Below are positions 1 through 5,164 of a DNA stretch of 5,365 bases, piece by piece; positions within the stretch are counted from its first letter, which is position 1; the number at the start of each line of letters is the position of its first letter. Under the pieces are notes generated by a model. That model was not told the origin of the DNA, made no database searches, and was given only the letters and a program-made list of their open reading frames with translations. The stretch comes from Thermoplasmata archaeon. Its GTDB lineage: Archaea; Thermoplasmatota; E2; DHVEG-1. The position numbers and the translations under genes were made by a program. The stretch is from NCBI GenBank assembly GCA_003649845.1, contig QMTB01000110.1, positions 1 through 5,365 on the forward strand, read 5' to 3'.

Positions 1-1
1 C

Positions 2-76
2 TATGATATTATGGATAAGCTTCATAGAATGAGATACAAAACTCTAATAATGGTTTATATAGTTTATTCTAGATGA
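2..76 (+). CDS. Possible C-terminal tail of a gene entering from the left edge
   Basis: One plus-strand frame is open from the window edge to a TGA at 74-76, giving 24 residues that end in MRYKTLIMVYIVYSR. The codons used (ATA, AGA, CTA, TAT) match the genes in this window, and the other frames close quickly. The peptide ends in a basic then hydrophobic stretch, as could be seen at a membrane-protein C-terminus. At this length an open frame in AT-rich DNA can arise by chance, and I do not recognise a family. Treat it as a candidate partial gene only. Confidence 0.28.
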   Translation, partial: YDIMDKLHRMRYKTLIMVYIVYSR

Positions 77-143
77 TATTGCAAAGCCAAGGTAACCTAT
101 TTATCACCCCAACATAATAGCATGTTTATGTAGGCAGAAAACT

Positions 144-269
144 CTATACTTGTAAACTTCTAGAGATCTCTTGGAATCTATTTATCTCCTTTATGGTATA
201 AGATATCTCTGGGATTCTCTATAGTAGCCTATCACAAAATACTGTCTTTAAATCTGATAGAAAAATATA
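144..269 (-). pseudogene. Possible decayed coding remnant (minus strand)
   Basis: Read on the minus strand in one frame, 269 to 222 gives YIFLSDLKTVFCDRLL, then a TAG (221-219). The same frame then continues for 24 codons, containing RIPEIS and, 13 residues later, RFQEIS, to a second TAG at 146-144. Codon choice resembles the real genes here and there is no start codon with a ribosome site. It could be the worn end of a lost gene, or chance open frame in AT-rich DNA. No family is recognised. Confidence 0.2.
166..217. repeat. Imperfect direct repeat, two copies
   Basis: ATCTCTTGGAATC at 166-178 recurs as ATCTCTGGGATTC at 205-217, with 11 of 13 bases identical and 39 bp between starts. The spacing is a multiple of three, and on the minus strand the copies encode RIPEIS and RFQEIS. 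They could therefore reflect a repeated peptide in a dead gene or a pair of binding sites. Two short diverged copies are weak evidence for either. Confidence 0.35.
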
Positions 270-354
270 CTAAAATTAATTCGACAACAAATTAAAAGAA
301 TGACATATATGATATATACAATCATAATTTGAATAATAGATTTTCTGTATGTAG

Positions 355-368
355 TTGGTAAAAACCAA
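355..368. promoter_or_regulatory. Inverted repeat upstream of the propeller promoter, possible operator
   Basis: TTGGT (355-359) and ACCAA (364-368) form perfect 5-bp arms around an AAAA centre. A further CCAAC at 376-380 can pair with GTTGG at 354-358, so the CCAA word occurs twice just ahead of the TATA-like element at 383-390. The position is where an archaeal activator or repressor would bind. The arms are short and no known regulator site is recognised. Confidence 0.3.
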
Positions 369-382
369 ACATTTTCCAACAA

Positions 383-390
383 TATTTAAA
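383..390 (+). promoter_or_regulatory. TATA-box-like element of the beta-propeller gene
   Basis: TATTTAAA lies 39-46 bases upstream of the ATG at 429. With the usual archaeal spacing of about 25 bases from TATA centre to start site, transcription would begin near 412, leaving a leader of about 15-20 bases that still contains the AGGTGA ribosome site at 419-424. The upstream CCAACAA is not a strong BRE. Confidence 0.5.
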
Positions 391-418
391 CTAGAGGCAT
401 CATAAATCTAATTTAGAA

Positions 419-424
419 AGGTGA
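419..424 (+). promoter_or_regulatory. Ribosome binding site of the beta-propeller gene
   Basis: AGGTGA, complementary to the 3' end of archaeal 16S rRNA, lies 4 bases before the ATG at 429. It fixes that codon as the start, and the hydrophobic export signal follows at once. Confidence 0.65.
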
Positions 425-428
425 AAGT

Positions 429-2279
429 ATGAATAGCAACATCAAAATATTCCTAATATTTATCATACTCCTTGGAGCAGGAGCTACATCTTCACTATTT
501 CTAGATGTAGGAACGGCATCATATGAGTTAAAAAATTTTTCTTCTTATGATCAACTATTAGAATTTCTGAAGGATAAGGTAGAAAACAATTATTATAGAG
601 GTTACCCTGAAACAATGAAGACCAATGGAGCATTAGATACGCAAGAAGGTGCCTCAACTTCTACATCAGAGTATTCTAAGACAAATATACAGGTAGAAGG
701 AGTAGATGAACCAGATATGGTTAAAACAGATGGAACATATATATATGTGATCAGTAACGAAGATGTTTACATAATAAAAGCTTATCCAGCAGATGAAGCA
801 AAAAAACTATCTTATATTAAATTTGATAGCACACCTTATAATATGTTTATAAATGATGATTATCTCATAGTTTTTACAACAACGTATGGTGATTTCAACT
901 ATTATAATACAGGATATAATCATGCTACTATGTATCTATATGATACTAGTGATAAAACTAATCCAATTTTAGTTAAAACCATTGAAGTAAACGGTAGTTA
1001 TCTAGATGCCAGAATGATAGATTCCTATGTCTATATGATAGCCTATGAATCTACATGGGATATATATAGAGAAGGAGAATTAAAGATTCCAACGATTACA
1101 GTTGATGAGGAAACAGAGGAAATTCAACCTAGTGATATATACTATGTTGATATCCCTGAACCTGTGGAAACAATGACACATATAGTATCTCTAGATATAG
1201 ATACAAAAGAATTTCAACATAAGAGTTTTTTATTGGGATACTCTCAGAATATATATGTCTCTCAGGATAACATCTATGTTGCATCTATAGTATATCAATC
1301 AAATCCTATAGCTCTAACAAGTCATCAAGATGAGAAAACCATGATTCATAAAATCGCTATTAGCGATGGAGATATCTCATATATAGCACAGGGTGAGGTA
1401 AAAGGACATATATTGAATCAATTCTCTATGGATGAATATAATGGTTTCTTTAGAATTGCTACTACCATTGGTAACATCTGGGATGGAAGCAGTAGAAATA
1501 ATATCTATATATTAGATGAGGATTTAAAACAGGCAGCATCTATAGAAGATATAGCACCTGGAGAGAAAATATATTCAGCTAGATTTATAGGTGATAAAGC
1601 ATATCTAGTAACCTTCAAAAAAGTAGACCCATTTTTTACAATAGATCTATCTGACCCATATCATCCAAAGATACTTGGTAAACTTAAAATCCCAGGTTAC
1701 TCAGATTATCTCCATCCATATGATGAAAACCATATCATTGGCATAGGAAAGGAAACCGCTGAAGCACTATCAAAAGAGAAAGAAGATAGAGATATAGATT
1801 TCGCCTGGTATCAGGGTTTAAAAATAGCTTTATTTGATGTAAGTGATTTCCAACATCCAAAGGAATTAGATAAGGTTATAATAGGTGATAGAGGTACAGA
1901 TAGTCCAGCTCTATACGATCATAAAGCATTTTTATTTGACTATAATAAAAAACTATTGGTTATACCAGTATCAGTATATGAAATAGATGAAGATATAAAA
2001 ACTCAACATGGAAACTATACTGGCAATATATATGGTGAATTTACATTTCAAGGAGTTTATGTATATCATCTATCTGTAGAAGATGGATTTCAGTTATTAG
2101 GTAGAATAACACATATGGATAATGAAAGCTATCTTAAAGATGGTTATTATGCACCACCATCAACATCTATAACTAGAAGTTTGTATATAGATAACATCCT
2201 CTATACCATCTCGCAATCCATGGTTAAACTAAATTCTTTAGATAACCTAGAGGAGTTAAAACATATAACTCTACAATAA
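429..2279 (+). CDS. Secreted beta-propeller domain protein (COG4880 / Beta_propel type)
   Basis: This 616-residue protein belongs to the family of secreted archaeal/bacterial proteins with a C-terminal propeller distantly related to WD-40; its biological role is unknown. Residues 1-5 are followed by a hydrophobic segment (about 6-25), a Sec signal or N-terminal anchor without a lipobox Cys. Next is the family's FSSYDQLLEFLK stretch (37-48) and a Ser/Thr linker (76-83). The hallmark TNIQVEGVDEPDMVKTDG follows at 85-102, then TYIYVI and repeated blade-like strands ending in [LF]-x-[DV] turns. Examples are FTIDLSDP near 403, SDYLHPYDENH near 425, ALFDVSD near 467 and the GDRGTDSPALYDHKAFLF block near 486-503. 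Four N-x-S/T sequons (N36, N188, N529, N565) fit an extracellular, possibly glycosylated protein. Length is normal for the family and no C-terminal anchor is seen. The gene stands alone with its own promoter and is convergent with the next one. The family call is secure; ligand and function cannot be given. Confidence 0.93.
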   Translation: MNSNIKIFLIFIILLGAGATSSLFLDVGTASYELKNFSSYDQLLEFLKDKVENNYYRGYPETMKTNGALDTQEGASTSTSEYSKTNIQVEGVDEPDMVKTDGTYIYVISNEDVYIIKAYPADEAKKLSYIKFDSTPYNMFINDDYLIVFTTTYGDFNYYNTGYNHATMYLYDTSDKTNPILVKTIEVNGSYLDARMIDSYVYMIAYESTWDIYREGELKIPTITVDEETEEIQPSDIYYVDIPEPVETMTHIVSLDIDTKEFQHKSFLLGYSQNIYVSQDNIYVASIVYQSNPIALTSHQDEKTMIHKIAISDGDISYIAQGEVKGHILNQFSMDEYNGFFRIATTIGNIWDGSSRNNIYILDEDLKQAASIEDIAPGEKIYSARFIGDKAYLVTFKKVDPFFTIDLSDPYHPKILGKLKIPGYSDYLHPYDENHIIGIGKETAEALSKEKEDRDIDFAWYQGLKIALFDVSDFQHPKELDKVIIGDRGTDSPALYDHKAFLFDYNKKLLVIPVSVYEIDEDIKTQHGNYTGNIYGEFTFQGVYVYHLSVEDGFQLLGRITHMDNESYLKDGYYAPPSTSITRSLYIDNILYTISQSMVKLNSLDNLEELKHITLQ

Positions 2280-2294
2280 AGAGAAATAATAAAC

Positions 2295-2315
2295 AAAAAA
2301 ATAATATAGAAAAAA
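2295..2315 (-). terminator. T-rich transcription end downstream of the four-helix membrane protein gene
   Basis: On the minus strand, after the stop codon at 2340-2338, the sequence carries a pyrimidine-rich stretch, then T6 (2315-2310) and T7 (2301-2295). Runs of T without a required hairpin are the usual archaeal intrinsic terminator. The plus strand here is A-rich, so the convergent propeller gene has no matching signal in the gap and may terminate inside or beyond the opposing gene. Confidence 0.5.
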
Positions 2316-2337
2316 TAAAGAATGAAAAGAGGAGGAA

Positions 2338-2763
2338 TTACTTCGGTATCTTAGGCATAACCTTCTCTATATCCTCTGTTTTTCCTGCATCCCATATAGC
2401 TCTAATTGCAAGGATTCCTGCTGCCGGAGCGACAAAAACAGCTATCATAGCAGCTATATAGTAGAAGTATGGTCCAACATAGTCGATTTGAGCGAAGAAG
2501 TTTGTATTCATCGCTGCTCCAATACCTACTAGCATCAAAGCTGCTATTAGGAAAGTAGGTACATGTTCCTTTGTTATATTCCCCAATGCGAAGAATGAAA
2601 GTATACCGACTATGAACCCTAGGACTGCTAGAAGAGAACTAACTGTAGCAGAGTATCCAGTATACCATGTTTGATTAGCTGCGAAGACAATACCGACAAC
2701 TACTGCAATTAATATACCCAGCAGGAATAACCAGCTTCCAACTTTTTTTAACATTTCTTCCAT
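2338..2763 (-). CDS. Small four-helix membrane protein of an uncharacterised archaeal family
   Basis: This 141-residue protein has four predicted membrane helices, about 9-29, 41-60, 67-85 and 98-120, and a short charged tail (126-141). The layout resembles small membrane proteins I recall from many archaeal genomes, including DPANN lineages: an N-terminal KVGSWLFLLG, a central GNITKEHVPTFLIAAL loop leading into helix 3, and a final helix with AVFVAPAAGILAIRAI. No function is known to me. The ATG at 2763 has a modest GGTG ribosome site 4 bases upstream; the next Met (residue 4) has none at a workable distance. Codon use is richer in GCT, GCA and GCG than the neighbours, partly because of many Ala residues, which may also reflect high expression. 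It is monocistronic, with a clear TATA box upstream and T-runs downstream. It lacks recognisable transporter or enzyme motifs, so a structural or envelope role is only a guess. Confidence 0.85.
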   Translation of the reverse strand: MEEMLKKVGSWLFLLGILIAVVVGIVFAANQTWYTGYSATVSSLLAVLGFIVGILSFFALGNITKEHVPTFLIAALMLVGIGAAMNTNFFAQIDYVGPYFYYIAAMIAVFVAPAAGILAIRAIWDAGKTEDIEKVMPKIPK

Positions 2764-2811
2764 ATCGCACCATCCATCCTATCTCTTCATATAGTGAAAT
2801 GGAAAATATTG

Positions 2812-2823
2812 TAAATATATTTA
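2812..2823 (-). promoter_or_regulatory. TATA box of the four-helix membrane protein gene
   Basis: TAAATATATTTA is a perfect 12-bp palindrome 49 bases upstream of the ATG at 2763, with an A-rich stretch (CTAAAAAATT on the minus strand) where the BRE would be. A start site about 25 bases downstream falls near 2792 and gives a leader of roughly 25-30 bases containing the GGTG ribosome site. Because it is symmetric it could in principle also fire to the right, but no intact gene lies there. Confidence 0.6.
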
Positions 2824-2824
2824 A

Positions 2825-2905
2825 TTTTTTAGTGTAAATGAGTGTGTACATGTATATGCAGGTGATAAAAAAGCTGTTGAAACATCTAAAATAGCATCAG
2901 ATTAA
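2825..2905 (+). pseudogene. Possible C-terminal remnant of a lost gene (plus strand)
   Basis: Between the membrane-protein promoter and the end of the aminotransferase gene, one plus-strand frame is open from just after a TAA (2822-2824) to a TAA at 2903-2905, 26 codons. It ends VHVYAGDKKAVETSKIASD. The codons (GCA GGT GAT AAA AAA GCT GTT GAA) look like real coding sequence, and the peptide resembles a soluble alpha/beta domain end. There is no plausible start with a ribosome site; the ATGs in the area are in other frames. It is either a decayed gene end or chance. I do not recognise the family. Confidence 0.25.
2867..2872 (-). terminator. Possible terminator of the glycosylase-aminotransferase operon
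   Basis: The minus strand has a run of six T about 47 bases after the aminotransferase stop, with no other gene on that strand before the next promoter. A single T6 is a weak archaeal terminator signal, so this is tentative. Confidence 0.25.
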
Positions 2906-2918
2906 ACAAAGAATGATT

Positions 2919-4061
2919 TCAAAGTATATCTCTTAAACCTTTTGTTAATCTAGTTAAACCCTCCTCTGCCTTTTCTATATTAACATTTCCATAGGAAACC
3001 CTTAGAGAAGGATAGGATGTATAGAAGATACTTCCAGGTAGAGCTATAACTCTATATCCTTCTATGAGACGTTTTGAAACCTCCCAGTCAGATAGATCTG
3101 TCCTAAGTTTCAATAAGAAGAAATATCCTCCTTTAGTTATATGGAAAATAATTTTATCCTCTAATCTAAGTTTTTCAATAAATAGATTCCTAATTTTTTT
3201 TAGAATAGGGTAAAAACTTTCTAGATATCCTCTACCTATATCAATCGCTTTTATAGCAGCTGCTTGAGAGGATATAGAGGCACATATAGTAGTTGTATCT
3301 TGAACCTTTAATATTTCATCATATACACTGAAAGGTGTAACTATGTAACCTATCCTATAACCAGACATTCCAAAGGATTTCGAGAAGGAAAAGATAGTAA
3401 TTGTATATTCTAAGGTATCATCAAAGATAGCTGGACTTATATGTTGCGCATCATCATAGATATAATATTCATAAACCTCATCAGATATATGATATATCCC
3501 TCTATCTCTACATATCTGATTAATCTCTCTTAGAATAGTCTTTGGATAAACAGCGCCAGTGGGATTATTAGGAGAAACAGTTATAATAGCCTTAGTTTTA
3601 CTGGTAATACTATCTTGTAGAATATCTATAGATGGTAGATAATCTTCTCCTGCAGGTATTATGATAGGGTTACAAGCAGCTAGTTTAACAGCCATAACAT
3701 GGTTGAAGTATACTGGGGAGAAGAGGATGATATCATCTCTAGGTTTAGTAATCGCCAGAAGAGAGTTGATAAAAGCTTGGTTTGCACCGCTGGTAACTAT
3801 GATATTTCTATTTGGATCTACAGTTAATCCATTTTCTCTTCTAAGTTTTCTAGATATAGCTTCTAGTAATTCGAAACTCCCAGCGTCACTAGTATAGGAA
3901 TATAGGTTATGGAGAGTAGAACAAGCAGCATCTATAGCTTCTCTTGGTGGACCAAAGAATGGTATACCTTGACCGAGAGATATAGTATCTCTAGGTATCT
4001 CTACTTCTGATAGTAGTTGTTGAATAGGAGCTTTCTGGATATCATTGGTTCTACTCAACAT
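2919..4061 (-). CDS. PLP-dependent aminotransferase, class I/II (fold type I)
   Basis: This 380-residue cytoplasmic enzyme should move an amino group between an amino acid and a 2-oxo acid, using pyridoxal phosphate. Landmarks are all present: SLGQGIP (28-34), the YTSDAG turn (56-61), the cofactor-phosphate loop SGANQA (91-96), SPNNPTG (163-169) with Asn166, SDEVY (193-197) with Asp194 for the pyridine nitrogen and Tyr197, the Schiff-base Lys228 in SFSKSFGMSGYR with Arg236, and LRVSY with Arg354 for the substrate carboxylate. This is the aspartate/aromatic aminotransferase-like subfamily (Pfam PF00155). The exact donor cannot be read from sequence; aspartate, aromatic amino acids, alanine and methionine are all possible. 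Length is typical for the family. The start overlaps the end of the glycosylase gene by 7 bp with no strong ribosome site of its own, so translation is probably coupled. Confidence 0.93.
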   Translation of the reverse strand: MLSRTNDIQKAPIQQLLSEVEIPRDTISLGQGIPFFGPPREAIDAACSTLHNLYSYTSDAGSFELLEAISRKLRRENGLTVDPNRNIIVTSGANQAFINSLLAITKPRDDIILFSPVYFNHVMAVKLAACNPIIIPAGEDYLPSIDILQDSITSKTKAIITVSPNNPTGAVYPKTILREINQICRDRGIYHISDEVYEYYIYDDAQHISPAIFDDTLEYTITIFSFSKSFGMSGYRIGYIVTPFSVYDEILKVQDTTTICASISSQAAAIKAIDIGRGYLESFYPILKKIRNLFIEKLRLEDKIIFHITKGGYFFLLKLRTDLSDWEVSKRLIEGYRVIALPGSIFYTSYPSLRVSYGNVNIEKAEEGLTRLTKGLRDIL

Positions 4062-4642
4062 ATATTCAACTCAGAGGTTTTAATAGTTTTAAAATCTTCT
4101 AAAAGCTGGTTTTTAATCATAGGGTTATATGTTGCTACAGCAGGATGATATAGAGGTATAATAGATATGGATCCAAATAATGTGTTAACCTTAAAGATCT
4201 TACCATGCATCTTACTGATCTTATCATATTTTAAACCATATTTTTTAAATATATATTCACAGGCGAATCTACCAAGAGGGGAGATGATTTTAGGTTGTAT
4301 AATCTCAATCTGTCTATCTAGATATTCTATACATGCATTGATTTCATCTACATCTGGATCTCTATTATCTGGTGGTCGACATTTTAAGATATTTGCTATA
4401 TAAACCTTTGATCTATCTATACCTATAGATTCTAATAGTTCATCTAGTATCTTACCAGCTCTACCAACGAAAGGTCTACCTTGCTTATCCTCATTATAAC
4501 CCGGGGCTTCACCTATGAAAAGTATCTCTGCATCTAGAGAACCCTCTCCAGGTACAGGATTTAATCTAGATTTCCATAGATCACATTTCCTACAATCTTT
4601 TATTCTAGATATAATCCTCTGCATCTCCTCTTCTTTATTCAT
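4055..4642 (-). CDS. Uracil-DNA glycosylase, family 4 (iron-sulfur type)
   Basis: This 195-residue base-excision repair enzyme removes uracil, chiefly from cytosine deamination, from DNA. Four Cys sit where the family binds its 4Fe-4S cluster: C17 and C20 (CRKC), C88 (LKCRPP) and C104 (INAC). The active-site motif GEAPGYNEDKQGRPFVG spans 44-60, with Glu45 in the family's first motif and Phe58 placed to stack on uracil. Asn84 in ANILKC is the likely uracil-recognition residue, and YHPAVATYN (165-173) carries the second-motif His166. SPLGRFA (121-127) is another family signature. Length is normal and nothing is missing. ATG 4642 directly follows an in-frame TAG, so it cannot start further upstream, and there is no ribosome site, which fits a nearly leaderless mRNA. 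Met7 is the only other option. First gene of an operon with the aminotransferase; divergent from the PPC/DUF296 gene. Confidence 0.95.
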   Translation of the reverse strand: MNKEEEMQRIISRIKDCRKCDLWKSRLNPVPGEGSLDAEILFIGEAPGYNEDKQGRPFVGRAGKILDELLESIGIDRSKVYIANILKCRPPDNRDPDVDEINACIEYLDRQIEIIQPKIISPLGRFACEYIFKKYGLKYDKISKMHGKIFKVNTLFGSISIIPLYHPAVATYNPMIKNQLLEDFKTIKTSELNIC

Positions 4643-4667
4643 CTAAGTCTTTGAATAAACCTTCATC

Positions 4668-4675
4668 TTTATATG
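4668..4675. promoter_or_regulatory. Shared TATA-like element of the divergent glycosylase and PPC genes
   Basis: TTTATATG on the plus strand (CATATAAA on the minus strand) has its centre at 4671-4672. That is about 26 bases before the PPC ATG at 4698 and about 30 bases before the glycosylase ATG at 4642. Both genes lack a ribosome site at a usable distance. With normal archaeal spacing the plus transcript would start at or next to the ATG (leaderless) and the minus transcript 3-5 bases before its ATG. The A-rich GAAATA beside it is a better BRE for the minus direction. A second minus-strand option is TATTATAG near 4692-4699. Confidence 0.45.
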
Positions 4676-4697
4676 TTATTTCATATTTTTCTATAAT

Positions 4698-5120
4698 ATG
4701 CAGTATAAACAATATGAAAACCTAGTTTTTATTAGATTAGATGAAGGTGAAGATCTAATAGAATCTATTAAAAAAATATGTAGAGAACTTAGAACATCTG
4801 CAGCGGTTATAATCTCTGGGCTAGGGCAGCTTCAAAAAGTTAAAATCGGATATTATAGAGAGAAGGATAACTATACTCCCATGGAATATAAAGAGAGATT
4901 TGAGTTACTATCTATGACGGGGACTATTATAAAACATGATAATGAATATAAACCCCATCTCCATGTAGTATTAGGTAGAGAGGATAAAAAAACTGTTGGA
5001 GGGCATCTATTAGGAGGAACCATTGGGGTAACAGGCGAGATTATACTGCAGCTCTCTAGAATAGAGATTAAACGTAAATATAATCCAGGTACAGGTTTAC
5101 AAGAAATGACGTTTATATAA
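4698..5120 (+). CDS. PPC/DUF296 domain protein
   Basis: This 140-residue protein is essentially one PPC (plant and prokaryote conserved, DUF296, Pfam PF03479) domain, the fold that in plants is joined to AT-hook DNA-binding proteins; stand-alone archaeal and bacterial members are small, trimeric and often bind metal. The pattern is clear: DLIESIKKICRELRTSAA (19-36), the strand ISGLGQLQKVKIGYY (39-53), FELLSMTGTI (68-77), then PHLHVVLG (86-93) and VGGHLLGGTIG (100-110). His87, His89 and His103 are the expected metal-binding set. There is no AT hook, so DNA binding cannot be assumed. The ATG at 4698 has no ribosome site but lies about 26 bases from a TATA-like element, favouring a leaderless transcript. 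Length is normal for the family. It is divergent from the uracil-DNA glycosylase gene, and no functional link is demonstrated. Confidence 0.92.
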   Translation: MQYKQYENLVFIRLDEGEDLIESIKKICRELRTSAAVIISGLGQLQKVKIGYYREKDNYTPMEYKERFELLSMTGTIIKHDNEYKPHLHVVLGREDKKTVGGHLLGGTIGVTGEIILQLSRIEIKRKYNPGTGLQEMTFI

Positions 5121-5121
5121 A
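5112..5121 (+). promoter_or_regulatory. TATA box of the right-edge gene, overlapping the PPC stop codon
   Basis: TTTATATAAA contains the last codons and TAA stop (5118-5120) of the PPC gene. A start site about 25 bases downstream falls near 5142, giving the next gene a leader of about 23 bases that includes its GGAGG ribosome site. The AT-rich word could also occur simply because it encodes Phe-Ile-stop, but the spacing fits a promoter well. Confidence 0.5.
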
Positions 5122-5152
5122 AGTATTTGAAGGATTAAAACATTATAAATAT

Positions 5153-5157
5153 GGAGG
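5153..5157 (+). promoter_or_regulatory. Strong ribosome binding site of the right-edge gene
   Basis: GGAGG lies 7 bases before the ATG at 5165 and selects it. The nearer-upstream ATG at 5151 is in another frame, which closes after 18 codons, and it lacks a ribosome site. Confidence 0.7.
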
Positions 5158-5164
5158 AAAGAGC

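Larger units (their letters stand above)
77..382. other. Intergenic region without a complete gene
   Basis: About 300 bases between the possible left-edge gene tail and the propeller promoter. All six frames are interrupted by stops at short intervals. I looked for a tRNA (no GTTCGAATCC-like T arm), CRISPR-like spaced repeats and insertion-sequence ends, and saw none. What it holds is a pair of imperfect short repeats, two adjacent stop-free minus-strand segments that look weakly coding, a 10-bp palindrome (AGAGATCTCT, 162-171) and an inverted repeat next to the downstream promoter. Confidence 0.6.

Noticed and set aside
162..171. AGAGATCTCT palindrome
   Set aside because: A 10-bp palindrome is expected now and then by chance, it is far from any start codon, and no second copy is seen.
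77..330. Possible tRNA or C/D-box guide RNA
   Set aside because: No tRNA T-arm motif or cloverleaf pairing is visible on either strand. A TGATA word near 74-79 and a CTGA near 252-255 are too poor and too far apart to be C and D boxes.
2322..2354. Tiny plus-strand frame MKRGGITSVS and a GGAGG word after the propeller gene
   Set aside because: Ten codons running into the opposing gene. The GGAGG at 2331-2335 has no start codon at a usable distance and is just the complement of a pyrimidine-rich 3' region.
2838..2894. Plus-strand frame starting at ATG 2838 (MSVYMYMQVIKKLLKHLK)
   Set aside because: Eighteen codons, no ribosome site, and a different frame from the more coding-like remnant at the same place; most likely chance.
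3661..3897. 78-codon plus-strand open frame inside the aminotransferase gene
   Set aside because: It is antisense to well-conserved aminotransferase coding sequence including the region before SPNNPTG, has no ribosome site and shows no protein-like pattern; a shadow frame.
4167..4403. 78-codon plus-strand open frame inside the glycosylase gene
   Set aside because: Antisense to the conserved core of the glycosylase (the LKCRPP to PLGRFA region) with no ribosome site; a shadow frame.
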